A stretch of DNA of 64,000 bases from Streptococcus suis (lineage in GTDB: Bacteria; Bacillota; Bacilli; Lactobacillales; Streptococcaceae), in NCBI RefSeq assembly GCF_019794555.1, contig NZ_JAIMEP010000007.1:1-64000 (forward strand). The letters are read 5' to 3'. Below are positions 26,391-35,926 of this stretch, in pieces. A program made the translations under genes and the position numbers. The notes below the pieces were generated by a model. The model was given only the letters and a program-made list of their open reading frames with translations, had not been told where the DNA came from and searched no databases. The first letter of the stretch is position 1. Each line of letters starts with the position of its first letter.

Positions 26391-26417
26391 GTATCTTCAA
26401 TTCTTTTGTAAAAATGG

Positions 26418-26423
26418 TATAAT
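26418..26423 (+). promoter_or_regulatory. extended -10 promoter of the mevalonate operon
   Basis: TGGTATAAT provides a consensus -10 with TGN extension, 26 bases before the mvaK1 ATG. Confidence 0.65.
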
Positions 26424-26449
26424 AGAACTGATTGTATAAGGAGAATAAA

Positions 26450-27385
26450 ATGTCGGCAATAGGAAAAGCATCTGGGAAAATTATATTGATGGGCGAGCAT
26501 TCAGTGGTTTATGGACAGCCGGCGATTGCGATGCCTTTTTCTGCTGTAGAAATTATTGCCAAAGTGACAGCTCAGGGAGAGGCTCTGAGTGTCGACTGTG
26601 ATTTTTATAAGGGCCTTGTCCATAAGATGCCCAAAATATGGGAAAGCCTCAAACACGCTATACGTTTTTCACTATATCGTATCGGGGCGCCAACAGATCC
26701 GGCCATTCACATTAAAATTAGCTCGACTATTCCTGCTGAAAGAGGAATGGGTTCAAGTGCAGCGGTGGCAGTTGCTGTAGCACGGGCTCTATTTGCGCAT
26801 TATGAAAAAATATTGACCGATAAGGAGTTGTGGGAAATAGTTCAATCCTCGGAAAAAATAGCTCATGGAAATCCGTCGGGAATAGACGCAGCAACCACAA
26901 GTGGTAAGTCACCTGTCTTTTTTATTAAAAATCAGCCTATAGAGCCACTAGAACTCAAACTCAGTGCCTATCTAGTAGTGGCAGATACTGGTGTGACAGG
27001 AAATACCTTAGAAGCTATTTCAGATGTCGCGGATTTGTTGGAGAAAAAGCCAGAGGCGATGAAGTTTGTTGAGGAACTCGGAAGCTTAGCGAAACTGGCT
27101 AAAGAAGATTTAGCAACTAACCAAGCAGAGCTTCTAGGAAGTAAAATGAATCAAGCTCATGTTCTTCTGCAAGAATTAGGTGTATCTGACCCCAGTCTTG
27201 ATCAACTAGTACGCATTTCTCAAGAGTCTGGAGCACTTGGAGCTAAATTAACTGGTGGTGGTCGAGGAGGTTGCATGATTGCATTGGCAAAAAATGCAGA
27301 AGATGCTCAAAAAATAGCTCAAACATTAGACCAAGCTGGTGCTCGCCAGACATGGATACAATATTTAGGAGAAATCAATGACTAA
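26450..27385 (+). CDS. mvaK1: mevalonate kinase
   Basis: A 311-residue GHMP kinase that phosphorylates mevalonate at O5, the first step of this operon toward isopentenyl diphosphate. Motif 1 is GKIILMGEHSVVYGQPAIA near the N-terminus. The ATP loop is PAERGMGSSAAVAVA, and motif 3 is KLTGGGRGGCMIAL near the C-terminus. The ATG at 26450 follows AAGGAG; the longer frame uses a TTG inside the leader. The gene overlaps mvaD by 8 bp. Confidence 0.95.
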   Translation: MSAIGKASGKIILMGEHSVVYGQPAIAMPFSAVEIIAKVTAQGEALSVDCDFYKGLVHKMPKIWESLKHAIRFSLYRIGAPTDPAIHIKISSTIPAERGMGSSAAVAVAVARALFAHYEKILTDKELWEIVQSSEKIAHGNPSGIDAATTSGKSPVFFIKNQPIEPLELKLSAYLVVADTGVTGNTLEAISDVADLLEKKPEAMKFVEELGSLAKLAKEDLATNQAELLGSKMNQAHVLLQELGVSDPSLDQLVRISQESGALGAKLTGGGRGGCMIALAKNAEDAQKIAQTLDQAGARQTWIQYLGEIND

Positions 27386-28433
27386 AAAAATAGGAATTGC
27401 CCGCGCCCATACAAATATCGCTTTGATTAAATACTGGGGGAAACGAGATAAGGAGCTATTTTTACCTATGAACTCCAGTTTGTCCTTGACACTGGATGCT
27501 TTTTATACAGATACAAAAGTTGTTTTTGACTCAGAATTGACAGGTGATGAATTTTATCTCAATGGAAATGTACAAAATGAAAAAGAAATTTTAAAAATTT
27601 CTCGTTTTTTGGATTTATTTCGCGAATATATAGGTGAAGGGAATTTTGCTAGAGTTGAAAGTCTAAATTTTGTTCCTACTGCTGCTGGTTTGGCAAGTTC
27701 TGCATCGGCCTTTGCGGCTCTGGCACTTGCAACGTCAACTGCTTTACATCTCGATTTGTCACCAGCTCAGCTTTCAACCTTTGCAAGGAGAGGGTCTGGG
27801 TCAAGCACACGTAGCCTATTTGGTGGCTTTGTCGAGTGGGATATGGGTACTGAATCTGAAGATTCCATGGCTCGCCCAATTGATGATGCTGACTGGGATA
27901 TTGCCATGATTGTCTTGGCTGTAAATACCGGACCTAAAAAAATTGCAAGTCGAGAAGGAATGGACCATACAGTTGCTACTTCGCCTTTTTATTCCGCTTG
28001 GGTGGAGACCGCCCAATCAGATTTGGCAGATATCAAAGTGGCCATTGCTAATCGTGATTTTGAGACACTTGGTCAAATTACAGAACACAATGGTATGAAA
28101 ATGCATGCAACAACCCTTTCCGCGAATCCCCCTTTTACCTATTGGACGGCAGATAGTTTGCTTGCTCAAGAGGCTGTTCGTCAGGTTCGTGAAAAGACTG
28201 GTTTGTCAGCATATATGACGATGGATGCTGGACCAAATGTTAAAGTTCTCTGCCGTGAAAGTGAGATGGATGAATTTGTCAATGAACTATCTCAGATTTT
28301 TCCAAGAGAAAAAATCATTACCAGTAAGCCAGGTCCTGCTGCCTATATTTTAAGCGAGGAAGAGTGGCACGCATCACAAAAAAATTTTGAAAAGAGTTTA
28401 GAACATGAAGGTAGTGACCAAGGTTCCAGGTAA
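27378..28433 (+). CDS. mvaD: diphosphomevalonate decarboxylase
   Basis: A 351-residue GHMP-family enzyme that converts diphosphomevalonate to isopentenyl diphosphate with ATP. The N-terminus IARAHTNIALIKYWGKRD is characteristic, the ATP loop is PTAAGLASSASAFAALA, and the catalytic region GSGSSTRSLFGGFVEW includes the conserved serine and arginine. MTMDAGPNVKVLC lies in the C-terminal domain. TTTAGGAG precedes the ATG. It overlaps both neighbours (8 bp and 29 bp), a tightly coupled operon. Confidence 0.96.
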   Translation: MTKKIGIARAHTNIALIKYWGKRDKELFLPMNSSLSLTLDAFYTDTKVVFDSELTGDEFYLNGNVQNEKEILKISRFLDLFREYIGEGNFARVESLNFVPTAAGLASSASAFAALALATSTALHLDLSPAQLSTFARRGSGSSTRSLFGGFVEWDMGTESEDSMARPIDDADWDIAMIVLAVNTGPKKIASREGMDHTVATSPFYSAWVETAQSDLADIKVAIANRDFETLGQITEHNGMKMHATTLSANPPFTYWTADSLLAQEAVRQVREKTGLSAYMTMDAGPNVKVLCRESEMDEFVNELSQIFPREKIITSKPGPAAYILSEEEWHASQKNFEKSLEHEGSDQGSR

Positions 28434-29484
28434 ATTGTTTTTGGCTGGAGAATATGCGGTGGTTGAGTCAGGAAACCCAGCAGTGATAGCAGCAGTTGAC
28501 CGTTATTTAACGGTTAGTATTGAGTCGGCTGAAAGTGGAATGATTCACTCTACCCAGCAGTCTGATATATTTTTAACATGGCACCGCACAAATGAACAGA
28601 TTCTTGTTTCGGAAGAAAATCCTTATCAGATTGTCTCGACAGCTTTACAAGTATCAGAAGAATTTCTGCGTGAACAAGGCATATCATGTCAGGGCTACTA
28701 CAGTGTAACGATTCAATCAGAATTGGATGACCAAGATTCTGGGACTAAATATGGTCTAGGTTCATCAGGTGCTGTAACGGTTGCGACTGTTGAAGCCATA
28801 CTGCTCTATTATGGTTACGAATTGGATCCTTTATTGGTTTTCAAATTGTCTGTTTTGACTCAGGCAAGATTGAATATGACGGGCTCGCATGGAGATTTGG
28901 CGGCGTCTAGTTTTCGCGGACTTGTCGCTTACTATTCTCTTGATAAATCCTGGTTATCGGAGCAGATGTCTGTGCAAGGTTTGAGTAATCTTCTTGCAAG
29001 TGATTGGAAAGATTTGCAGATTAAGCAGATTGGGTTGCCAGCACCATTGGAATTACTAGTTGGTTGGACAGGATCTGCTGCCTCGACAACGCACCTAGTA
29101 TCGCATATGGAGAGCAAAAAAACGCAGCAGTCTAAGGAAGAAATTCATTCCCAGTTTTTGAATGATTCTAAAGTATGTGTAGAGCTGTTGGTATGGGCTT
29201 GCCAAAATAAAGATATAGCTTGTATAAAACAGGCCGTTTCTCGCAATCGCTATTTATTGCGAAAATTTTCGGAAGATATGGGTCTGACCATTGAAACTCC
29301 TTTGTTGACGGAACTTTGTGATAGTGCAGAAGCAAATGGTGCCGTAGCAAAGTCATCAGGAGCGGGAGGTGGCGACTGTGGTATTTGTTTAGTTGACAGC
29401 CAAGAGCAAAAAGAAGCTATCCAAATTATTTGGGAGCAGGCAGGAATTTTTCCACTTCCCTTAACGATTGCAGAAAGAAATTAG
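28405..29484 (+). CDS. mvaK2: phosphomevalonate kinase
   Basis: A 359-residue GHMP kinase that makes diphosphomevalonate from phosphomevalonate. Visible motifs are PGKLFLAGEYAVVESGNPAVIAA, SGTKYGLGSSGAVTVATVEA and, near the C-terminus, VAKSSGAGGGDCGICLV. The ATG lies 29 bp inside the end of mvaD with no strong ribosome binding site, so translation is probably coupled. The order mvaK1-mvaD-mvaK2-fni is that of pneumococci. Confidence 0.95.
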   Translation: MKVVTKVPGKLFLAGEYAVVESGNPAVIAAVDRYLTVSIESAESGMIHSTQQSDIFLTWHRTNEQILVSEENPYQIVSTALQVSEEFLREQGISCQGYYSVTIQSELDDQDSGTKYGLGSSGAVTVATVEAILLYYGYELDPLLVFKLSVLTQARLNMTGSHGDLAASSFRGLVAYYSLDKSWLSEQMSVQGLSNLLASDWKDLQIKQIGLPAPLELLVGWTGSAASTTHLVSHMESKKTQQSKEEIHSQFLNDSKVCVELLVWACQNKDIACIKQAVSRNRYLLRKFSEDMGLTIETPLLTELCDSAEANGAVAKSSGAGGGDCGICLVDSQEQKEAIQIIWEQAGIFPLPLTIAERN

Positions 29485-29492
29485 GAGAGAAT

Positions 29493-30587
29493 ATGATCTA
29501 TCAACGAATTGAAGGATTAAACCGTAAAGATCAGCATGTTGCATTAGCTGATTTGCAATATAATGATGCATCTGCAGCGGATTTTGCCCAAACACGTTTT
29601 GTTCACCATTCATTACCTGAAATGGCGATTGAGGATGTATCAATAAAGACACAGGTAGCAGGCTTAGAGTTTGACAGACCATTTTTTATCAATGCCATGA
29701 CAGGCGGGAGTGAAAAAACAGGTCAAATCAATCAATTGCTGGGAATTATTGGACATGTCAGTAAAATCGCAATTGCTTCTGGGTCAGTGAGTGCAGCGAT
29801 TAAGGATCCAAGTGTAGCAAAGACATTTTCGGTTTTGCGTCGTGAAAACCCACATGGTATTATCTTTGCAAATTTAGGTGCTCACCATGAAGTTGAAAGT
29901 GCTAAACGCGCAATTGATCTCTTAGAAGCAAATGCTATTCAAATTCATATCAATGCTCCTCAAGAGGTAATTATGCCAGAAGGTGATCGCGATTTTTCAA
30001 TGTGGTTGAAGAATATTGAGTCGCTTGTAAGAGGCTTAGAGGTTCCTGTTATTGTTAAAGAAGTTGGCTTCGGTATGAGTCGTGAAACCATAGCGCAATT
30101 GAAGTCAGTCGGAGTCGAAACAGTTGACATCTCTGGTACAGGTGGGACAAACTTTGCTCAGATTGAGAATGCGCGCCGCATTTTTCATGAGTTTACCTAT
30201 TTGGAAGGATGGGGTCAGTCTACGGTTGAATCATTGATAGAAGCAGCTAGTCTTCCAATCGAACAGCGTCCAGCGATTATAGCGTCTGGAGGAATAAAAA
30301 ATCCATTTGATATTGTGAAATCACTTGCCTTGGGAGCTGATTTAGTCGGATTATCTAACCGTATCTTACAATATGTAAAAGATGGTAAAATGGACCAAAT
30401 GGAGAAGGCTTTTTATGATTTATCGGTTATGAACGGTGAAATTCGTGATATTATGACTCTCTTAGGTGCAAAAGATATTGCATCGTTGAGGAAGACAGAT
30501 CTTATCTTGCCTGCATCTGTACAACATTGGTGTCAAGCGCGTGGTATTGACTGGCAGTTGTACGGTCAACGTTCTAAAAATAGATGA
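29493..30587 (+). CDS. fni: type 2 isopentenyl-diphosphate delta-isomerase
   Basis: A 364-residue FMN- and NADPH-dependent isomerase that interconverts isopentenyl and dimethylallyl diphosphate. The N-terminal NRKDQHVALA, the FFINAMTGGSEKTGQIN flavin region, and the TIM-barrel motifs EVGFGMSRETI, DISGTGGTNFA and ASGGIKNPFD mark the type 2 enzyme. The ATG at 29493 has TAGGAGAG upstream and leaves 8 bp after mvaK2. The stretch TAGGAGAGAATATGA at 29482-29496 matches the csRNA antisense region at 13 of 15 bases. Confidence 0.95.
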   Translation: MIYQRIEGLNRKDQHVALADLQYNDASAADFAQTRFVHHSLPEMAIEDVSIKTQVAGLEFDRPFFINAMTGGSEKTGQINQLLGIIGHVSKIAIASGSVSAAIKDPSVAKTFSVLRRENPHGIIFANLGAHHEVESAKRAIDLLEANAIQIHINAPQEVIMPEGDRDFSMWLKNIESLVRGLEVPVIVKEVGFGMSRETIAQLKSVGVETVDISGTGGTNFAQIENARRIFHEFTYLEGWGQSTVESLIEAASLPIEQRPAIIASGGIKNPFDIVKSLALGADLVGLSNRILQYVKDGKMDQMEKAFYDLSVMNGEIRDIMTLLGAKDIASLRKTDLILPASVQHWCQARGIDWQLYGQRSKNR

Positions 30588-30595
30588 ATGTTAGT

Positions 30596-30625
30596 AAAGG
30601 ACGGATATTCTGTCCTTTTTTTTAA
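30596..30625 (+). terminator. terminator of the mevalonate operon
   Basis: AAAGGAC (30596-30602) pairs with GTCCTTT (30612-30618), followed by more T. Confidence 0.85.
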
Positions 30626-30687
30626 CATTTCTTTCGATTTTATCAGATTTGTGGTAGAATAATAAAAAATTATATCGAGGTAAACAA

Positions 30688-30954
30688 ATGAAAGCAATTA
30701 TTACAGTTGTTGGTAAAGACAAATCGGGTATTGTAGCTGGTGTGGCAGGAAAAGTTGCAGAATTAGGACTGAATATTGATGATATTTCTCAAACCGTTTT
30801 AGACCAGTATTTCACTATGATGGCCTTGGTATCTGCCGAAGAAAAGAAGGACTTTACGAAGCTTCGTGCAGAATTGGAAGCTTATGGTGAGGCTTTAAAC
30901 GTTAAAATCAATATTCAAAGTGCAGCAATTTTTGATGCGATGCATAATCTATAA
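30688..30954 (+). CDS. ACT domain-containing protein
   Basis: An 88-residue single ACT domain of the UPF0237 family. The strand [42 protein letters not shown] is the ligand-binding half of an ACT fold, similar to the GcvR type. Such domains bind small molecules such as amino acids and act by dimerising. It is followed 16 bp later by a PFL-family gene, a pairing conserved in Firmicutes. The specific function is unknown. Confidence 0.88.
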   Translation: MKAIITVVGKDKSGIVAGVAGKVAELGLNIDDISQTVLDQYFTMMALVSAEEKKDFTKLRAELEAYGEALNVKINIQSAAIFDAMHNL

Positions 30955-30970
30955 GGAGAGTAATTTTTAT

Positions 30971-32308
30971 ATGGATATTAGACAGGTAACTGAAACGATT
31001 GCCATGATTGAGGAACAGCACTTCGATATTCGGACGATTACTATGGGAATTTCTCTTTTAGATTGTATTGATCCTGACATTGAAAAAGCTGCTGAGAAAG
31101 TTTATTCTAAAATTGTGACCAAGGCAAAAAATTTGGTTTCGGTAGGGGATGAAATAGCAGCAGAATTAGGGATTCCTATTGTCAATAAACGTGTGTCTGT
31201 AACGCCGATTGCCTTAATTGGCGCGGCGACGGATGCGACAGATTATCTCCCATTGGCTCATGCTTTGGACAAGGCAGCTAATGAAATCGGAATTGACTTT
31301 ATCGGAGGTTTTTCAGCCCTTATTCAAAAAGGCTATCAAAAAGGTGATGAGATTCTGATCAACTCCATTCCACAAGCCTTAGCACAGACTTCAAAGGTTT
31401 GTTCATCGGTAAATATCGGTTCGACAAAGTCCGGTATTAACATGACTGCTGTGAGGGATATGGGAAGAATCATCAAGGAAACAGCCGAAGCTTCTGAGAT
31501 GGGTGCTGCTAAGTTGGTGGTTTTTGCGAATGCGGTTGAAGATAATCCGTTTATGGCTGGCGCTTTCCATGGTGTTGGTGAGGCAGATGTCGTTATTAAT
31601 GTGGGTGTTTCTGGGCCAGGTGTAGTAAAGCGTGCTCTGGAAAAAGTTCGTGGGGAGAGCTTTGATATAGTAGCTGAAACAGTGAAGAAAACAGCCTTTA
31701 AAATAACTCGTATCGGTCAGCTAGTGGGCAATATGGCGAGCGAACGTTTGGGTGTCAAATTTGGTATCGTTGATCTCTCACTTGCTCCAACACCTGCTGT
31801 CGGGGACTCTGTTGCGCGTGTCTTGGAGGAAATGGGATTGGAAACCGTTGGCACACATGGAACAACAGCTGCACTTGCTTTACTAAATGACGCGGTGAAA
31901 AAAGGTGGCGTTATGGCTTGTAACCAAGTAGGTGGTTTATCAGGCGCATTCATTCCTGTATCTGAAGATGAAGGGATGATTGCAGCGGTACAAAGTGGAT
32001 CGCTCAATCTTGAAAAATTAGAAGCTATGACTGCAATTTGTTCTGTCGGTTTGGACATGATTGCCATTCCAGAAACGACTCCAGCAGAAACCATTGCAGC
32101 AATGATTGCAGATGAGGCAGCCATTGGGGTAATTAATCAAAAAACAACAGCAGTCCGTATTATTCCATTGGGTAAGGAAGGTGACATGATTGAATTTGGA
32201 GGTCTTCTAGGAACAGCTCCTGTTATGAAAGTCAACCAAGCATCTTCTGTTGATTTTATCAACAGAGGTGGTCAGATTCCTGCGCCAATTCATAGTTTTA
32301 AGAATTAA
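30971..32308 (+). CDS. PFL family protein (UPF0210/DUF711)
   Basis: A 445-residue cytoplasmic protein of the UPF0210 family, whose fold resembles pyruvate formate-lyase but whose reaction is unknown. Family motifs include [22 protein letters not shown] near the start, [15 protein letters not shown] and [20 protein letters not shown]. The ATG at 30971 follows AAGGAGAG; the frame from 30920 overlaps the ACT gene and is not used. It forms a two-gene unit with the ACT protein, which may sense its ligand. Confidence 0.88.
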   Translation: MDIRQVTETIAMIEEQHFDIRTITMGISLLDCIDPDIEKAAEKVYSKIVTKAKNLVSVGDEIAAELGIPIVNKRVSVTPIALIGAATDATDYLPLAHALDKAANEIGIDFIGGFSALIQKGYQKGDEILINSIPQALAQTSKVCSSVNIGSTKSGINMTAVRDMGRIIKETAEASEMGAAKLVVFANAVEDNPFMAGAFHGVGEADVVINVGVSGPGVVKRALEKVRGESFDIVAETVKKTAFKITRIGQLVGNMASERLGVKFGIVDLSLAPTPAVGDSVARVLEEMGLETVGTHGTTAALALLNDAVKKGGVMACNQVGGLSGAFIPVSEDEGMIAAVQSGSLNLEKLEAMTAICSVGLDMIAIPETTPAETIAAMIADEAAIGVINQKTTAVRIIPLGKEGDMIEFGGLLGTAPVMKVNQASSVDFINRGGQIPAPIHSFKN

Positions 32309-32316
32309 AAAACGTA

Positions 32317-32346
32317 AACTGATTGCCCCAAGCAGTCGGTTTTTTG
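32317..32346 (+). terminator. terminator after the ACT-PFL operon
   Basis: AACTGATTGC (32317-32326) and GCAGTCGGTT (32332-32341) pair over ten positions with two G-U pairs, loop CCCAA, followed by T. Confidence 0.85.
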
Positions 32347-32383
32347 TTATACTAGATAGTAAGAAAATGACAAGGAGTCAGAT

Positions 32384-33079
32384 ATGTCGGAAACAAGATT
32401 ATACATTTCCCGTCATGGAAAAACGATGTTTAATACAATTGGTCGGGTACAAGGTTGGTGTGATACGCCTCTTACCAAAAAGGGAGAAGAAGGTATTCGT
32501 GAGTTAGGACTTGGACTGAAAGATACCGGAGTTGATTTCAAATTAGCTGTGTCAAGCGACTTGGGACGAACAGTTCAAACGATGACCATTGCTTTGCGGG
32601 AATTGGAAAAATTAGGGAAAATTCCATATTACCAGGATAAACGCATTCGAGAATGGTGTTTTGGTAGTTTTGAGGGTATGTATGATGCTGAACTATTTCA
32701 AGGAGTTCTTCCTCGCTTGAAAGGAACTGTGGATACGAATGGAATGTCATTTGCAGAAATAGCGACAGGGATTCAAGAAGCAGACACAGCTGGTTGGTCT
32801 GAATCATGGGAAGTGCTCAGCAATCGTATTTTGACAGGTTTTGAATCTATTGCTCTAGACTTGGAAAAGCAAGGTGGAGGCAATGCCTTGGTTGTTAGTC
32901 ATGGTATGACGATAGCCACTCTTGTCAATCTCTTAGAACCAAGTCGGCCAACCAATCTCTTCTTGGACAATGGTTCTATCACTGTTCTCAAATATGAAAA
33001 TGGTCAATTCACCATTGAAGCAGTTGGAGATTTATCCTATCGCCATCGTGGAGCAGAATTGATTGCCCATGAGAAATAA
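32384..33079 (+). CDS. histidine phosphatase family protein (phosphoglycerate mutase-like)
   Basis: A 231-residue member of the histidine phosphatase superfamily. The phospho-histidine is in LYISRHGKTMFN (H10), and the second catalytic histidine is in ALVVSHGMTI. The arginine of SDLGRTVQTM completes the pocket. The insertions are longer than in glycolytic GpmA and match the broad-specificity GpmB/PhoE-like group, so a sugar or nucleotide phosphate is more likely than glycolytic intermediates. AAGGAG precedes the ATG. Confidence 0.88.
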   Translation: MSETRLYISRHGKTMFNTIGRVQGWCDTPLTKKGEEGIRELGLGLKDTGVDFKLAVSSDLGRTVQTMTIALRELEKLGKIPYYQDKRIREWCFGSFEGMYDAELFQGVLPRLKGTVDTNGMSFAEIATGIQEADTAGWSESWEVLSNRILTGFESIALDLEKQGGGNALVVSHGMTIATLVNLLEPSRPTNLFLDNGSITVLKYENGQFTIEAVGDLSYRHRGAELIAHEK

Positions 33080-33179
33080 GTAAGTCTTGTGAAAAATGAA
33101 GAAAAATTCAGAAAGATCTTCAAAGTAATATTTATTTAAGGTGAAATATTAATAATATATTATAGGAGAGAGGGAGAGT

Positions 33180-35924
33180 ATGGCAAAATATAAGGTAGGA
33201 GTCGGAGAAGATGTATGGGATTTTGTGGATGCATATAATGCTGCTCAAGGCGGAGATATATTAGAGTTCGAAGAAGATTATTGGTATACTTTGCCAGCCG
33301 ATACAATATTTACTATTGAAAAAAACCTTATCTTTGAAGGTAAGGTAACTCAGAATCAAGGCGGAGGTCGTACATTTAATAATGGCTGTCGCGCGTGTTT
33401 TAAGATAACAAAAGGTGTCGAAGTAACATTTCGGAACCTATGGTTCTATCCTTCGGGAAATACAGAGCTATTCCATTTGACAGAAGGTGGGATTTTACAT
33501 CTAGAAACCGTGGTATTGGAAAATGATTTAGCTGATTATAAAAAGTACTTGGTTTATGCTGATAAAAAATCTAACCTTGAAATGGCAGATGTGGAAGTTA
33601 AGCTTACTGAAAACGGTGAGGAACTAAGATTTATTGAGGAGTCAACTCTGAATGTCAAAGATTCTCAACGTCTGATGTGTAGTTTTATAGCGAATAATGC
33701 TAGCTTGAGATTTGAAAACAGTGCTGTAACATATCACAACAGCAATGTTTTACAAGGAAGAGACTGCTCTTTCATTGAATTAATAAACTCTACAATTACT
33801 AGTCAAGTACCTCCTGAAAAGAACTGGCCGGCCATTTGGCTAGGAAACTCAGAGATGGTTTCAGAGAATAGCATCGTAGCCCAGGAGAAATATACTGCTG
33901 CGATATCTTTAAATAATCGTTCCAAAGTATCTAGTGCAGGGGATACAATTTCGTCATTTTCGCTTTATGATTCAGTCCTGTATCTTGATAACTCAGACAT
34001 AAATTATGGTATTTATGCTGAACAACGATCTCATATCTTTGGGAAAAATACTATCAATTTCAAGGGTGAAATGGATAGTAAGATTGACTTATTGTTGTCT
34101 AAAGATTCATCCTTTATTGCAGAGAAGGTAAATATGAATCGTATTTTGAATCCTAATTTTAGGTTAGAAGAAGGGGCTTTTGCTCATATTGCCGTACTCG
34201 AGAATTCAAACGGAAGTGTTGAGGAGCTGAATGTTGAGGAGGCGGAAGGTAGCCATTTTATTAAAGGGACTGCAACAACTGTTCCAACTCCGGATGCTGA
34301 ATTTGGAGAAGTTGAGCAAGATGCTATGGTAGAGCTGCAAAACATGATTGGTTTGCACCAGGTAAAGAAAACCATTGAAGTGATGGTCAATCAGGTAGCA
34401 GCCAATAAAAAGCGAATTGATAGGGGATTGAAGCCACTACAACAGACCTTGAATGCTGTCTTTGTAGGAAACCCTGGCACTGGTAAAACAACGGTTGCTC
34501 GTTTGCTAGGTAAAGTCCTCTTTCAATATGGGGCTTTGGCTGGTGATGAATTTAAATTTATAGAGGTATCTGAGCCGGATTTGATTTCACAAAATGTCGG
34601 TGGCACTGCTATTCAGACCAAAAAATATTTGGATCAGGCTAGAGGTGGTGTTCTCTTTATCGACGAAGCCTATACGTTGAATAAAAAAGGAGGTTCAATC
34701 AATTTTGGTCAAGAAGCAATTGATACCATCATGAAGTATATGGAAGATTATCGAGATGAGATAATGGTCATCTTTGCTGGCTATACCAAGGAGATGGACG
34801 AGTTTCTTAAGACGAATCCAGGACTTGTTTCTCGCGCTCCAAACCGCTTCGTTTTTGAAGACTTTACAGCAGATGAGATTATTCAATTGGGAGAGATATT
34901 ATTGGATAATGATCAGTTTGTGTTAGAGGATAAAGACTACTATGCCAAGCAAGTTGCTAAGGCCTATAATCAATCTTTGGATAAGTCGAATGGACGTTGG
35001 ATTCGAAATTTCAATGAAGCACTGACCAAGGAACAACTGAACCGAGTCGTGAAGACTGATAGCGATGATGTTGAAACGATTCTCAACGGTGATATCGATA
35101 AGGTGATGAACCAAGGACGATTTGAAGATAATGGTCGAGTGGAAGACGCCATGGAAAAACTGAACAGCTTGATTGGTATCCATCATGTCAAACGTCAAGT
35201 CCAAGAGTTTATCTATCAGGTAGAAGCTAATCAGAAAAAAGAAGAAAAAGGTATGAAGGTGAATGATTTTACCTTACATTCACTCTTCTTAGGGAATCCA
35301 GGTACAGGGAAGACAACAGTTGCTCGCATTATCGGTCGGGTTCTTTATCAAAAAGGGATCATTGCAACTAACAAGTTTATTGAAGCTTCCCGTAGTGACT
35401 TGGTGGCTGGCTATATAGGTCAAACAGCAGCTAAAACTAGAGAAGTGTTAGAATCTGCTTTAGGTGGTGTGCTCTTTATTGATGAAGCCTATACCTTGAA
35501 TGGTGCAAGTAGTAATGATTTTGGCAAAGAGGCTATTGATGAAATTCTAAAATTCATGGAGGATCATCGTCGAGATATTGTGATCATTTTTGCAGGGTAT
35601 ACCAAAGAAATGGGAGAGTTCTTACAGATGAATTCAGGTTTGACGAGTCGGATTCCTACAACGTTTGATTTTGAAGATTACATAGCCGATGAAATCGTTC
35701 AGATTGGTTTGTTAGGGTTGAAAGAATATCAATTTGACAAGGAGTTTTATGGCGATGTGGTCAAGGAAGCATATGCAATAACTACTGATCGTAGTAACGG
35801 ACGTTGGATTCGTAACTTTAATGAAAAATTATTACGCATCCAGTCAGCACGTCTGATTCAGTCAGGTCGAGATAGTTTTGAAATTATTTCAAAGGAAGAT
35901 ATAGAAAATGCGAGGGATAACTAG
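33180..35924 (+). CDS. double AAA+ ATPase (CbbX/SpoVK type) with beta-helix-like N-terminal domain
   Basis: A 914-residue protein. Residues 1 to about 370 are a repetitive beta-rich region with recurring short hydrophobic strands and asparagine turns (LRFENSAVTYHNSNVL, FIELINSTITS, LYLDNSDINYGIYAE), like a right-handed parallel beta-helix. Two AAA modules of the CbbX/SpoVK/EccA group follow. Walker A is GNPGTGKT at 430-437 and 705-712, Walker B VLFIDE at 491-496 and 764-769, and each module has a GRWIRNFNE sensor motif. The two modules look like a duplication. No signal peptide is present. The next gene starts two bases later. EccA-type ATPases assist type VII secretion, but no WXG100 gene is nearby, so the function is unknown. 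Confidence 0.88.
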   Translation: MAKYKVGVGEDVWDFVDAYNAAQGGDILEFEEDYWYTLPADTIFTIEKNLIFEGKVTQNQGGGRTFNNGCRACFKITKGVEVTFRNLWFYPSGNTELFHLTEGGILHLETVVLENDLADYKKYLVYADKKSNLEMADVEVKLTENGEELRFIEESTLNVKDSQRLMCSFIANNASLRFENSAVTYHNSNVLQGRDCSFIELINSTITSQVPPEKNWPAIWLGNSEMVSENSIVAQEKYTAAISLNNRSKVSSAGDTISSFSLYDSVLYLDNSDINYGIYAEQRSHIFGKNTINFKGEMDSKIDLLLSKDSSFIAEKVNMNRILNPNFRLEEGAFAHIAVLENSNGSVEELNVEEAEGSHFIKGTATTVPTPDAEFGEVEQDAMVELQNMIGLHQVKKTIEVMVNQVAANKKRIDRGLKPLQQTLNAVFVGNPGTGKTTVARLLGKVLFQYGALAGDEFKFIEVSEPDLISQNVGGTAIQTKKYLDQARGGVLFIDEAYTLNKKGGSINFGQEAIDTIMKYMEDYRDEIMVIFAGYTKEMDEFLKTNPGLVSRAPNRFVFEDFTADEIIQLGEILLDNDQFVLEDKDYYAKQVAKAYNQSLDKSNGRWIRNFNEALTKEQLNRVVKTDSDDVETILNGDIDKVMNQGRFEDNGRVEDAMEKLNSLIGIHHVKRQVQEFIYQVEANQKKEEKGMKVNDFTLHSLFLGNPGTGKTTVARIIGRVLYQKGIIATNKFIEASRSDLVAGYIGQTAAKTREVLESALGGVLFIDEAYTLNGASSNDFGKEAIDEILKFMEDHRRDIVIIFAGYTKEMGEFLQMNSGLTSRIPTTFDFEDYIADEIVQIGLLGLKEYQFDKEFYGDVVKEAYAITTDRSNGRWIRNFNEKLLRIQSARLIQSGRDSFEIISKEDIENARDN

Positions 35925-35926
35925 AA

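Larger units (their letters stand above)
26087..26397 (+). repeat. tandem duplication of a small RNA gene, 168-bp period
   Basis: Two direct copies (26087-26229 and 26255-26397) share promoter, transcript and terminator with few differences, which fall mainly in the promoter and the terminator tail. A 25-bp unrelated spacer separates them. The transcript core is almost invariant, which suggests selection on the RNA. Confidence 0.92.

Noticed and set aside
33127..33150. AATATTT/AAATATT inverted repeat upstream of the AAA ATPase gene as an operator
   Set aside because: It is short, AT-only and expected by chance in such AT-rich sequence; no second copy supports it.
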